A stretch of DNA of 64,000 nt from Streptomyces phaeofaciens. Its GTDB lineage: Bacteria; Actinomycetota; Actinomycetes; Streptomycetales; Streptomycetaceae. A program made the translations under genes and the position numbers. The stretch's first letter is position 1; every line of letters begins with the position of its first letter. The notes under the pieces were generated by a model. That model was given only the letters and a program-made list of their open reading frames with translations. It searched no databases and had not been told where the DNA came from. The stretch covers positions 186,001 to 250,000 of the forward strand of contig NZ_BMSA01000004.1 in assembly GCF_014648915.1 (NCBI RefSeq), in the 5' to 3' direction. Below are positions 17,654 to 25,767 of the stretch, piece by piece.

Positions 17654-18931
17654 TCACCGGTCCAGGCTCGGCGGGCCTTCGTCGCGGGCTCGGTCGAGGG
17701 CGGCGAGATGGTCGGCGTCGCCGCCTCGCCATTCGATGAGGAAGATGGTCGCGTCGTCGCTCGTGGTGCCGCCACGTTCCTGTTTCAGGGTGTGGGAGAG
17801 GGCTCGCACCACCGCCCGTACCTCGGTGCGGTCGCGGAGAATCCGGTTGGTCCACTCGACGAGCTGTTCCTCACCGAACTGCTCCCCGCCGGCCTGGTGC
17901 TCCTCGATCAGACCGTCGGTGAAGCACAGCAGCCGGTCCCCCGGGTGCAGCGTCCGCTCGCTGACCACCGGATCCTCACCGCCGAAGCCGACCGGCAACG
18001 TGGTCGGGCTCTCCAGCCGGTCCACCACCGCGCGGTCACGGATCAGAAGCGGGGCCGGATGGCCGGCGTTGACCCACTGCAGCCGGCCTGTGGTGATGTT
18101 CAGGATCATCATCTGCGCGGTGACGAAGTGGTCGGGTCCGAACTGCTGATCGATGGCCCTGTCCATGAACGCGTACACCTCGGACAGATCGGTGTCGGCC
18201 CGTCGTGTGTGGCGATAGGCGCCGATGGCCACTGTCGCCATGGTCGCCGCGTCCAGCCCGTGGCCCATCGCGTCGATCATGGCCACGTGAAGGACGTCGC
18301 CGTTGAGGGCGTAGTCGAAGCTGTCGCCGGCCACGTCGTAGGCGGGCTCCAGGATCCCGGCCACCTCGACCTGGGGAACGGTCATCGACAGTGGGGGCAG
18401 CAACGACCACTGGATCTCCGCGGCCACGCTCATCGGGGCGCTGCGGCGGGCCCGGAAGAACAGGTCGGTGTAGGCGTCCTTGGTGACGATCATGTCCGCG
18501 ACCAGACCGGCAAGTCTGCGGAGCAGTCGCCGGTCGTCGTCATCGACCCTGTCCAGGGTGACGGCCATCGTTCCGATCTGGTCGCTTCCGTCCAGCAGCG
18601 GCAGGTACATGCGCACACTGCCGTCCTGCGGCACCTCTACCGTTCTGCGGCTCAGGAAGGCCTCACCGGCGGGAGAGTCCTCGACCGGCTCGGGGCCGCC
18701 GACCCTCAGCCCCCGGCCCGACAGCGGCACCAGCAACACCTGTTCGTAGTCCTGCAGGAGGATGGAGACCTCCCGCCCGCCGACCCTGGCCACCTCTTCC
18801 GCGACGAGCGGGGCGATCAACTCCGGCGGCATCTCGTGGGCCCGGTCCAGCAGCACACCCAGCAGTCGTTCGCCGAACCCCTCCGACCGGTCCACTCCGA
18901 TCCTGCCCGGCTTTCGCCCACCGTCCGTCAT
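17654..18931 (-). CDS. SpoIIE-type PP2C phosphatase with N-terminal sensor region
   Basis: The 425-residue protein is a PP2C/SpoIIE serine phosphatase. A GAF-like sensor region (about residues 10-160, with VSILLQDYEQVLLVPL) precedes the catalytic domain: VAGDSFDYAL, IDAMGHGLDAATMA, NAGHPAPLL, LLCFTDGLIEE and SDDATIFLIEW. These enzymes dephosphorylate anti-sigma-factor antagonists, the STAS proteins, to release sigma factors under stress. A STAS protein is encoded about 1.7 kb away on the other strand and could be a partner. The ATG at 18931 has GAAGGGAAG 9 nt upstream; the longer frame beyond is an unused extension. Confidence 0.9.
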   Translation of the reverse strand: MTDGGRKPGRIGVDRSEGFGERLLGVLLDRAHEMPPELIAPLVAEEVARVGGREVSILLQDYEQVLLVPLSGRGLRVGGPEPVEDSPAGEAFLSRRTVEVPQDGSVRMYLPLLDGSDQIGTMAVTLDRVDDDDRRLLRRLAGLVADMIVTKDAYTDLFFRARRSAPMSVAAEIQWSLLPPLSMTVPQVEVAGILEPAYDVAGDSFDYALNGDVLHVAMIDAMGHGLDAATMATVAIGAYRHTRRADTDLSEVYAFMDRAIDQQFGPDHFVTAQMMILNITTGRLQWVNAGHPAPLLIRDRAVVDRLESPTTLPVGFGGEDPVVSERTLHPGDRLLCFTDGLIEEHQAGGEQFGEEQLVEWTNRILRDRTEVRAVVRALSHTLKQERGGTTSDDATIFLIEWRGGDADHLAALDRARDEGPPSLDR

Positions 18932-19595
18932 CGCTGCTTGCTTCCCTTCGTCCCGGGGCGCGATCTGCCTGGGGAGCTCGTGGGGCTGCCGGGTCCACGC
19001 GGTGTTCGCCGGGCGGGACGGCGAGGGGGCCGGCCCGGCGCCCCGGCCTCGTCGAACCGCGGCCGGTGCGGGGCGGTGCCGGCCTGAAGGCGCCGGCGCC
19101 CGACACCCCGGCTTGCCCGGCGGGCGCCGTGGTCGTGTTCCCAACGACCCCGGCGTATACACACCGGGGTCGCCCTTCCGGGCCGGTCGCACGTGAGAGT
19201 GTGCCGACCCGCTTTCATGCTATTCCTGGTGCGCATTTCGGGCATCAGGTATTTCGCGGCACCCGTGTCCATTCCGGGCTCTGCTGCGCGAGCGGTGTCC
19301 ACCGTGAGGTGGAGGCGGATTCCGCCGCCGGGCGCCGTGGGCGTCGAGCCGACGGATCATGACAGTCCCGCATAATTGAGCTCTTGCACGGCATTCCGCC
19401 GCCTGGGTTCGGGGGACGGTTCGTCCGCAGAGCCCAGGGGGCGGTTCATCCCCCGGTGCCACGGTCCGTTCGGCCAACCGAGGAGTAGGCTGAACCTACC
19501 GAGGATATTTCGCGCACCGGCTACCACGCTCGTGTCGTTTTCGGCGATCGAATAGGCCGGGCCGGCTGCGGTCGCCCCGGGGCAGGGTTCGCGTC
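18932..19595. other. Long divergent intergenic region
   Basis: No gene is supported. It contains a 9-bp perfect inverted repeat (CGACCCCGG/CCGGGGTCG, 19145-19172, loop CGTATACACA) and a smaller one (GTAGG-CTGAA-CCTAC, 19484-19498) close to the downstream gene. It must hold promoters for the divergent phosphatase and DUF5994 genes; A/T-richer DNA near 19360-19385 (CATAATTGAG) is a possible core. The length is unusual for this window. Confidence 0.5.
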
Positions 19596-20234
19596 ATGAC
19601 TGCGACCATTTCCTTCTCGCCGACACTCGAAGACCGGTTGTCGTCGTCGTCCTCCCCCTCTCCGTCCCCGCTCCGTCTGTCGCTGGCTCCCGGCGACGCC
19701 GCGCCGCCTCTCCTGGACGGCGCATGGTGGCCCCGTTCCCGCGATCTGACGGCGGAACTTCCCGCCCTCACAGCCGTACTGGATCCGTTGTGGGGGTGGA
19801 TCACCCGGGTCACGGTGAACCCCACCCACTGGCCGGTCGTCCCGCGCAAGGTGCCCGTCGCCGGGCATGCGGTGAACGTGGGCTGGTTCCTGGCCGAGCA
19901 GGATCCGCACGAACTGCTGCTGCTCTCGTACCACGTGGGCCGGTGGAACCTGCTGGTGGTTCCGCCGAGGACGGATCAGGTCTCGGCCGACTGGCTGATG
20001 GCCGCCGCGAGCGACCCACTGGGCACGTCGACCGCGAGCGGGTTGATGGAGGAGGCGGCGCGTCTGCGGACGGTGTCCGAGACCGACCGGGCCGTGGAGG
20101 CGGTCTGGGACTCCGAAGGCGGACATGAGGCCCACGATCCGGCCGTACGGCCACGGATCCCGGCAGTCATGGCCGGGGACGGAGAGCGAGCCGCCGCACC
20201 TGTCGCGACCCCGAATCCGCCGATGGGGAGGTGA
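19596..20234 (+). CDS. DUF5994 family protein
   Basis: The 212-residue protein starts with a Ser/Pro stretch, then RLSLAPGD, LLDGAWWPRSRDLTAELP, VTVNPTHWP and HELLLLSYHVGRWNLLVVPP. This pattern is the DUF5994 family, frequent in Streptomyces beside stress-signalling genes. No enzymatic motif is visible, and the family is uncharacterised as far as I know. The gene is followed at 5 bp by a small membrane-protein gene, so the two are probably co-transcribed, with a STAS gene further on. Confidence 0.8.
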   Translation: MTATISFSPTLEDRLSSSSSPSPSPLRLSLAPGDAAPPLLDGAWWPRSRDLTAELPALTAVLDPLWGWITRVTVNPTHWPVVPRKVPVAGHAVNVGWFLAEQDPHELLLLSYHVGRWNLLVVPPRTDQVSADWLMAAASDPLGTSTASGLMEEAARLRTVSETDRAVEAVWDSEGGHEAHDPAVRPRIPAVMAGDGERAAAPVATPNPPMGR

Positions 20235-20239
20235 GGACC

Positions 20240-20404
20240 GTGGAAGCCTTCGTGACCGTTGTCGTCGTCATGGCGATGATCGCTCTGGGCGTGCTCCTCA
20301 TCCACCTGGCCAACCGGCAGCACAGCGACAGCATCGCGCCCTTCCAGCGCGGCCGCTCCCCGTCGACTTCGCGGGGACGCCGCAGCCGGAAGGGAGTGGA
20401 GTGA
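20240..20404 (+). CDS. 54-residue single-pass membrane protein
   Basis: A GTG start with GGGGAGGTGAGG just upstream opens a frame beginning MEAFVTVVVVMAMIALGVLLI (quoted in two parts). That is one transmembrane helix at residues 4-22, followed by a basic, Ser/Arg-rich tail ending RRSRKGVE. It lies 5 bp after the DUF5994 stop, so translation is likely coupled. The composition and ribosome site make it a credible gene. Its function is unknown; a membrane anchor or regulator of the stress cluster is one possibility. Confidence 0.65.
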   Translation: MEAFVTVVVVMAMIALGVLLIHLANRQHSDSIAPFQRGRSPSTSRGRRSRKGVE

Positions 20405-20545
20405 GTCCCCACGGTCCCCCCAGCCGACGACACCGTGATCGTCACTCAGGGTGACCAGGAGCACTTCCTCTTCCTGGTGATCCCTCCGCGGACGACGCAT
20501 CCGGGCGCTGTGGCCGTGATGGTCACGGCCGTACGGGACGACTGA
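20405..20545 (+). pseudogene. Probable remnant of a second DUF5994 gene
   Basis: Directly after the small membrane-protein stop, the same frame encodes TVIVTQGDQEHFLFLVIPPRTTHPGAVAVMVTAVRDD (in parts). EHFLFLVIPPRT aligns with NLLVVPPRT and the helix after it aligns with the C-terminus of the complete DUF5994 protein upstream. Only about 45 residues remain and there is no good start, so a truncated duplicate is the best reading. A tiny gene starting at GTG 20435 cannot be excluded. Confidence 0.4.
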
Positions 20546-20590
20546 CGCACGCCCACCCACCCACACCTCATGCGTCCGAACAGAGGAGCC

Positions 20591-20962
20591 ATGCCCCCTC
20601 CCCAACTGAACGTCTACCGGCACGACCGCGACACCCGCGCTCTGATCACCCTCGCGGGAGAGATCGACCTGGCCACGGCACCGCAGGTGAGCAAGGCGCT
20701 GGCCGAATGCCTGCCCGACGGCATCCGTAGCATCGATGTCGACCTCACGGCGGTCACCTTCTGCGGTGCCAGCGGACTCAACGCCTTCCTCACGGCGTTC
20801 CGGCTCGTCACGGATGCCGGTATGACCCTGCGACTGCACTACCCGTCGCAGACCATGGCCCGCGTCATCGAGATCACCGGCACCGGCTTCCTGCTGCACC
20901 CGGTACTCACCGGTCGCGCACGATCTCATCGGGTTCCTGTCGCCGTGGGCGGTGCGCTGTGA
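20591..20962 (+). CDS. STAS-domain anti-sigma factor antagonist
   Basis: The 123-residue protein is a single STAS domain: ITLAGEIDLATAPQV, IDVDLTAVTFCGASGLNAF and LRLHYPSQTMARVIEITG. The Ser in GASGL is at the position phosphorylated by anti-sigma kinases in SpoIIAA/RsbV relatives. In the partner-switching model the unphosphorylated form binds the kinase and frees a sigma factor. The nearby SpoIIE phosphatase could dephosphorylate it. AGAGGAG lies just before the ATG. The next gene starts within its stop codon (GTGA), so they form an operon. No matching kinase or sigma gene is in the window. Confidence 0.88.
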   Translation: MPPPQLNVYRHDRDTRALITLAGEIDLATAPQVSKALAECLPDGIRSIDVDLTAVTFCGASGLNAFLTAFRLVTDAGMTLRLHYPSQTMARVIEITGTGFLLHPVLTGRARSHRVPVAVGGAL

Positions 20963-21648
20963 CGACCCCGCCCCGGCGGGAGCAGCCGCCGCACGGCGAG
21001 GGAAGCCCCCCGCCTGCCATGGACGCGTTACGCCTGCGCCGGCTGAACCGCTGGCAGGCCGAGACCCTCAAGGAGGACCTGGCCGATCTGTACGTGGAGT
21101 CCTCCCGGGCACAGCCCGGCGAGGACTACCGGGGCCGGGAGGCGTTTCTACGGCGGCTGACCGGGGCAATCCGGCGCCCGGGCTTCGCCCTGCTGATAGC
21201 GGAGAGCACGGCCTTCGCCGGGTGTGCCTACGGATTCCCGGTACGGCGGGAGGGAACGTGGTGGCGGGGGTTCGACGGACCCCTTCCGCGGAGCGTCGAA
21301 CAACTCACCGCATCCGGACACGTCTTCGCGATCACCGAGACCCTGGTGCACCCTCACACGGACGACCCGGGCCTGGCCCGCCGACTCCAGCACCGCCTGC
21401 TCGCCGACCACCACGCCTCGCTCGGGGCGACGTTGGTGGACCAAGCCGACTCGGCGGCCTGCGACGCCTTCCTGTCGTGGGGCTGGCAGGACATCGGTGC
21501 GGTCCGTCGACCGCCGGACCGTCCTGGTCTGCGGCCGTCGGACGCCTTCGTGCTCCGGGCTCTGGTGCTTCCTCTCGCGCCCGGGCCGCGTACGGCCGCC
21601 CATCCGGACGGGCTGGCTCACGAGAACCGCACCCAACGGCCCGACTGA
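20959..21648 (+). CDS. GNAT-like N-acetyltransferase-fold protein
   Basis: The 229-residue protein starts with GTG overlapping the STAS stop codon by 4 bp, which points to coupled translation. The core has GNAT-like features: FALLIAESTAFAGCAYGFPV resembles strands 2-4, VFAITETLVHPHTDDPGLARRLQHRLL resembles strand 4 plus the CoA-binding region, and SWGWQDIG resembles the C-terminal strand (all quoted in parts). The usual RxxGxG/A loop is degenerate (DDPGLARRL), so activity is uncertain. Co-transcription with an anti-sigma antagonist suggests a stress role. The substrate is unknown. Confidence 0.65.
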   Translation: MTTPPRREQPPHGEGSPPPAMDALRLRRLNRWQAETLKEDLADLYVESSRAQPGEDYRGREAFLRRLTGAIRRPGFALLIAESTAFAGCAYGFPVRREGTWWRGFDGPLPRSVEQLTASGHVFAITETLVHPHTDDPGLARRLQHRLLADHHASLGATLVDQADSAACDAFLSWGWQDIGAVRRPPDRPGLRPSDAFVLRALVLPLAPGPRTAAHPDGLAHENRTQRPD

Positions 21649-21668
21649 GACCGCTCTCTCCTCGGCCC

Positions 21669-22007
21669 TCAGCCGACGGGCCGCTCGCGTCCCCAGGCGG
21701 CCAGCGGCCGGAGTGCGTCGTTGAGGCGGGTGCCGTCCTCGGTCAGCGAGTACTCGACGCGGGGCGGCACCTCGTCGTAGGAGACCCGGCGCACGACACC
21801 GTCCGCCTCCATCTCGCGCAGGTGGGAGGCGAGCACCTTCTCGGTGACCCCGGGGAGCAGCCGGCGCAGCTCGCCGAAGCGGCGGTGGGGGTGTTCGTGG
21901 AGCGCCCAGAGGATCAGCACCTTCCACTTGCCGCCGATCACCTCCATCGCGGTGTCGATCCCGCAGACGTGTCCGTCTGGTGCGCCCGGCCGGTTCAGCG
22001 TCGTCAT
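21669..22007 (-). CDS. HxlR-family transcriptional regulator
   Basis: The 112-residue winged-helix protein has CGIDTAMEVIGGKWKVLILW, RRFGELRRLLPGVTEKVLASHLREME and VEYSLTEDGTRL, the classic HxlR/MarR-like core (in parts). The Cys before the DNA-binding core could sense electrophiles or oxidants, as in some HxlR relatives. AAGGGGTGG precedes the ATG. It is divergent from an imine reductase-like gene, and a palindrome lies between, so it likely controls that gene. Confidence 0.92.
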   Translation of the reverse strand: MTTLNRPGAPDGHVCGIDTAMEVIGGKWKVLILWALHEHPHRRFGELRRLLPGVTEKVLASHLREMEADGVVRRVSYDEVPPRVEYSLTEDGTRLNDALRPLAAWGRERPVG

Positions 22008-22057
22008 GCCCCACCCCTTTGACGTGCTCGCTCACCCCAGGGTAACCACCCACTCCG

Positions 22058-22069
22058 AAGTACGTACTT
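22058..22069. promoter_or_regulatory. Probable HxlR operator
   Basis: AAGTACGTACTT is a perfect 12-bp palindrome; GTAC recurs at 22076-22079 after TTGATCAC. It sits between the divergent HxlR and reductase genes. Confidence 0.6.
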
Positions 22070-22103
22070 GATCACGTACGGGACTGCGAGCAGCCTGACC
22101 GGC

Positions 22104-22985
22104 ATGACACAGCACCCTGTTGAGAAGACACCCCTCACCCTGCTGGGCCTCGGCACGATGGGCGGCGCGCTGGCCCGCGCCTGGCTCGCCGCCGGCCATC
22201 CGCTCACCGTCTGGAACCGCACCCCCGCCCGCGCGGCGGCCCTCGCCGCCGAGGGGGCGCGGGTCGCGGGCAGCGCCGCCGAGGCGGTCGCGGCGAACTC
22301 CCTGATCGTCCTGTGTCTGTTGGACGACGCCTCGGTCGACGAGGTGCTGGCCGGCACCGACCTGGCCGGCAGGGACCTGGTCGACCTCACCACCGGCACC
22401 CCTGCCCGGGCCCGCGCCCGCGCCGAGTGGGCCCGCGAGCGCGGCGCCCGCCACCTGGACGGCGGGATCATGGCCGTCCCCCCGATGATCGGCGTCCCGG
22501 AAGCCGGCGGCTACGTCTTCTACAGCGGCTCCCGGGACCTGTTCGAGCGGCACCGGGAGACGCTGGGCGTCCCGGCCGGCACCACCTACGTCGGTGAGGA
22601 CGCGGGCTTCGCGGCCCTGTACGACGTGGCCCTGCTCAGCGCCATGTACGGGATGTTCGCCGGGGCCGCGCACGCCTTCGCCCTGATCCGCAAGGAGGAC
22701 ATCGACCCCGCGTCGCTCGCCCCGCTGCTCGCGGACTGGCTGGTCGCGATGGCCCCGGCCGTGCACCAGACCGCCGAACAGCTGCGCAGCGGCGACTACA
22801 CCAAGGGGGTCGTCTCCCCGCTGGCCATGCAGGTGGCCGGCACACCGACCTTCCTGAGCACCGCCGAGCAGCAGGGCGTCAGCCCCGAACTGCTCAGTCC
22901 CTACTTCGCCCTGATGCGCCGCCGCCTCGCCGAGGGCAGCGGCGAGGAGGGCCTGACGGGCGTGATCGACCTGCTGGCGCGCTGA
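22104..22985 (+). CDS. NADP-dependent imine reductase / 6PGDH-like reductase
   Basis: The 293-residue protein has an N-terminal Rossmann fold (TLLGLGTMGGALARAWLAAG, then VWNRTPARA, which favours NADP) and an all-helical C-terminal domain. GGIMAVPPMIG and the absence of the hydroxyacid-dehydrogenase lysine pattern point to the imine reductase group rather than 3-hydroxyisobutyrate dehydrogenase. HxlR genes beside such reductases are common in Streptomyces. The ATG at 22104 is chosen for the Rossmann distance, but no strong ribosome site is seen. The natural substrate is unknown. Confidence 0.82.
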   Translation: MTQHPVEKTPLTLLGLGTMGGALARAWLAAGHPLTVWNRTPARAAALAAEGARVAGSAAEAVAANSLIVLCLLDDASVDEVLAGTDLAGRDLVDLTTGTPARARARAEWARERGARHLDGGIMAVPPMIGVPEAGGYVFYSGSRDLFERHRETLGVPAGTTYVGEDAGFAALYDVALLSAMYGMFAGAAHAFALIRKEDIDPASLAPLLADWLVAMAPAVHQTAEQLRSGDYTKGVVSPLAMQVAGTPTFLSTAEQQGVSPELLSPYFALMRRRLAEGSGEEGLTGVIDLLAR

Positions 22986-23057
22986 CCGGCCGCCTGCGCG
23001 TGGTCGCCGGTCACGCCGGGTCGCTCGTCACCCGCGAGGTGTCGCACGCGCCCGGGA

Positions 23058-23837
23058 TCAGTGCGGCCTCGGCGTCCGTCCATGTCCTGACTCCCCTGGG
23101 CGCAGCGCGTCCGAGACGGACTTGACGCCGCCGTGAGCGGTCAGCCCGCCGTCCACGGGGATCTCGGCGCCCGTGATGAAGGACGCCTCGTCGGAGAGGA
23201 GGAACACCACGAGCGGGGCCACCTCGTCGACGGTGCCGGTGCGACCGAGCGGGGTCTCGCGGACGTTGGCCTCGCGGAAGGCGGGCGCGGCCGACGCGGT
23301 CATGTCGGTCTCGATGAATCCCGGGTGGACGGTGTTGACGCGGATGCCGCGCGGCCCCAGCTCCGTCGCGGCACTCTTCGACAGCCCCCGCAGAGCCCAT
23401 TTGCTGGCCGTGTAGGCGACGGGATAGTGGCCCGTGAGCGCGGCGGTGGAGCCGACGTTGACGATGGAGGAACCGGGTGGCATCAGCGGCGCGAGATGCT
23501 GGATGCCCAGCAGGGGGCCGGTGACGTTGACGGCGTGGACCCGGTCGAAGTCGACCGGCCGTACGTCGCCGAGGCGGGCGCGCCAGGTGACGCCCGCGTT
23601 GTTGACCAGGCCGTGCACCTGGCCGTACGCCTCCCTCAGCCAGGCGGCCAGGCGGGCCCAGTCGTCCTCGCTGGTGACGTCGAGGGGGCGGCAGTCACCG
23701 TCCGGGTGGACGTCGGTGGCGATCACGCGGGCGCCCTCGCGGGCCAGGGCCGCGGCCTCGGCGGCGCCCTGGCCGCGGGCCGCGCCGGTGACGACCACGA
23801 CCTTGCCCAGCAGCCTCCGGGGACTCGGGGTGCTCAT
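23058..23837 (-). CDS. SDR dehydrogenase of catabolic operon 1
   Basis: The 259-residue classical SDR has TGAARGQGAAEA, ATDVHPDG (an Asp after strand 2 favours NAD), NNAGVTWRARLGD and the catalytic YTASKWA. It belongs to the 3-alpha-hydroxysteroid/cis-diol type dehydrogenases, which oxidise secondary alcohols or dihydrodiols. It is the last gene of a seven-gene operon, and its start overlaps the preceding FAH gene (ATGA). The last 20 residues are Ser/Arg/Pro-rich and probably unstructured. Its role is presumably oxidation of a pathway intermediate. Confidence 0.85.
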   Translation of the reverse strand: MSTPSPRRLLGKVVVVTGAARGQGAAEAAALAREGARVIATDVHPDGDCRPLDVTSEDDWARLAAWLREAYGQVHGLVNNAGVTWRARLGDVRPVDFDRVHAVNVTGPLLGIQHLAPLMPPGSSIVNVGSTAALTGHYPVAYTASKWALRGLSKSAATELGPRGIRVNTVHPGFIETDMTASAAPAFREANVRETPLGRTGTVDEVAPLVVFLLSDEASFITGAEIPVDGGLTAHGGVKSVSDALRPGESGHGRTPRPH

Positions 23838-24805
23838 GGCCGCTCCCGGCCGCGGCGGCGGGCGAAGGGGATCGGCACCGGATCGGCGCCGGCGACCACG
23901 GTGTTGGAGGTGGTGCCGATGCCCTCGACGGTGAGGGTGACGGTGTCCCCCGGCTTCAGCGGCGGCGGGTCCTGCGCGCCCCGTACGCCCCACAACTCCG
24001 CCAGGCAGCCGCCGTTGCCGCAGGTGCCGGAGCCGAGGACGTCACCGGGGCGCACCCGGGTGCCGCGTGAGGCGTAGGCCACCATCTCCTCGAAGGTCCA
24101 GCTCATGTTGGACAGCAGGTCCTCGCCGACGATCTCGCCGTTGACGGCGGCGGTGAGCGCGAGCCGCAGGAATCCCTCGGTGTCCCGGTGGGGCTCCAGT
24201 TCGTCGGCGGTGACCAGGTACGGGCCGAGGGTGGCGGCGGTGTCCTTTCCCTTGCAGGGGCCGAGGCGGACCTGCATCTCACGGGACTGGAGGTCGCGCG
24301 CGGACCAGTCGTTGAACACGGTGTAGCCGACGATGTGGTCCCGTGCCCGCTCGGGGGTGAGGTCCCGCCCCTCCCGGCCGACGACGGCGGCGACCTCCAG
24401 CTCGAAGTCGAGGACGGTGCTGCCCGGGGGCACGGGTACGTCGTCGTGGGCGCCGACGACCGCGTAGGGGTTGGTGAAGTAGAAGGTCGGGGCGTCGTAC
24501 CAGGCCTGCGGCACACCGGCCACGCCGTCCACGGACCGCCGTACGCCTTCGACGTGTTCCTCGAAGGTGACGAAGTCCCGCACGGTGGGCGGTTCCAGCG
24601 GCGGCAGCAGCCGTACCTCCGACACATGAGGGCCCGGCGGGACGTCGAGGGTGGCGGCGCCGAGGCGGAGCAGCCCGTCCAGGCCGTCGCCGGACCGGAT
24701 CAGCTCGGTCAGCGAGTGTGCACCGGGGACCGGGTGGAGGGTGCCGTCCTCGTCGACGACGGCGACCCGGCGTCGATGCCGGTGTTCGTAGGTGGCGAAA
24801 CGCAT
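23834..24805 (-). CDS. Fumarylacetoacetate hydrolase-family enzyme (operon 1)
   Basis: The 323-residue protein has the FAH fold C-terminal domain with metal ligands in FELEVAAVVGREGRDL, then GYTVFNDWSARDLQ and KGKDTAATLGPYLV, and the closing SGTCGNGGCLAELWG. The family cleaves C-C bonds of beta-diketone acids or decarboxylates and hydrates 2-hydroxymuconate-type products. VRDFVTFEEHVEG marks the N-terminal cap. The ATG at 24805 gives the usual length; the longer open frame is not supported. In this operon it probably acts after ring cleavage. Confidence 0.88.
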   Translation of the reverse strand: MRFATYEHRHRRRVAVVDEDGTLHPVPGAHSLTELIRSGDGLDGLLRLGAATLDVPPGPHVSEVRLLPPLEPPTVRDFVTFEEHVEGVRRSVDGVAGVPQAWYDAPTFYFTNPYAVVGAHDDVPVPPGSTVLDFELEVAAVVGREGRDLTPERARDHIVGYTVFNDWSARDLQSREMQVRLGPCKGKDTAATLGPYLVTADELEPHRDTEGFLRLALTAAVNGEIVGEDLLSNMSWTFEEMVAYASRGTRVRPGDVLGSGTCGNGGCLAELWGVRGAQDPPPLKPGDTVTLTVEGIGTTSNTVVAGADPVPIPFARRRGRERP

Positions 24806-24830
24806 GTGCGGCTCCAGACGACTCGGGGGA

Positions 24831-25763
24831 TCAGACCGGCGGGGCGACGAAACAGCCGCGGTCGACGTCGTTGAACGACTCCTTGGCGACAAGTTCGTTC
24901 ATCGCGTTCGCGGTACCCCACTGGTCGGTGACCTCCGGCCGGGAGAAGTCGTAGACGTGCGGGTGCCAGGTGTCCTCGTCCAGCAGCTCCAGCTCCGTCG
25001 TGTACTCGACGGTGTTGCCCTGCGGATCCAGGAAGTAGGTGAAGGTGTTGTCGCCGGCAAGGTGCCGGCCCGGTCCCCAGAGCTTGCGGGCGCCGGAGCG
25101 GATCACGCGGCCGGTGCCGCGCATGTACTCGTCGATGCCGCGCAACTCGAAGGAGATGTGGTGCAGGGCGGTGTGCGGGCCCTGGGCGATGGCCATGGAG
25201 TGGTGCTGGTTGCTGATCCGCATGAAGTGCATGGCCTCGCCCATGCGCGGGTGCATGAGCGTGTCGGAGAGGCGGAAGCCGAGGTGGCGCTCGTACCACT
25301 CCCGGGTCCGGTTCAGGTCCGGGGAGTTGAGGACGACGTGCGACAGCTTGACCGGGATCGACTCCTTCTCCTCGATCTTCCGGTGCCGCCTGACCTCGAC
25401 GTCGGCGGAGACCTCGACGGTGCGGCCGTCGACGTCGAAGAACCGGAAGCCGTAGCCGCCGCCGGGGGTGTCGATCGTGCCCGGCCGGGAGATCAACCGC
25501 ACGCCGCCCGCGAGGAGTTGTTCGGCGAGCGTGTCGACGTCGGCCGGGCTCGCGGCGCCGTACGACACGAGGTCGAGCCGCTTCTCGTCGGACCTGCGCA
25601 GCCGGACGACGTAGTGCTCGGGCGAGCCCTCGGCGGCCAGGAAGGAGATGCCGGAGTCCTCGGCGACCTTCGTCAGGCCCCAGACGCCGGCGTAGAAGTC
25701 GAGCTGTTCGTCGTAGTCGGGCACGGCGAGGTCGACGTGCCGCAGATGGGTGAGCAGACGCAT
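24831..25763 (-). CDS. Extradiol (VOC) ring-cleavage dioxygenase
   Basis: The 310-residue protein has two VOC modules. LRHVDLAVPDYDEQLDFY starts the non-catalytic one. The catalytic second half shows the three iron ligands in LSHVVLNSPDL (His), LHHISFELRG (His) and DPQGNTVEYTTEL (Glu). This is the pattern of catechol 2,3-dioxygenases and 2,3-dihydroxybiphenyl dioxygenases, which open catechols next to the diol using Fe(II) and oxygen. It follows the amidohydrolase gene by 4 bp in the operon. The native catechol is unknown. Confidence 0.9.
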   Translation of the reverse strand: MRLLTHLRHVDLAVPDYDEQLDFYAGVWGLTKVAEDSGISFLAAEGSPEHYVVRLRRSDEKRLDLVSYGAASPADVDTLAEQLLAGGVRLISRPGTIDTPGGGYGFRFFDVDGRTVEVSADVEVRRHRKIEEKESIPVKLSHVVLNSPDLNRTREWYERHLGFRLSDTLMHPRMGEAMHFMRISNQHHSMAIAQGPHTALHHISFELRGIDEYMRGTGRVIRSGARKLWGPGRHLAGDNTFTYFLDPQGNTVEYTTELELLDEDTWHPHVYDFSRPEVTDQWGTANAMNELVAKESFNDVDRGCFVAPPV

Positions 25764-25767
25764 GGGG

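Noticed and set aside
17015..19087. Plus-strand open frame of 690 codons opposite the phosphatase and DUF5990 genes
   Set aside because: Shadow of genes on the other strand that carry complete catalytic motifs; no ribosome site or recognisable domain.
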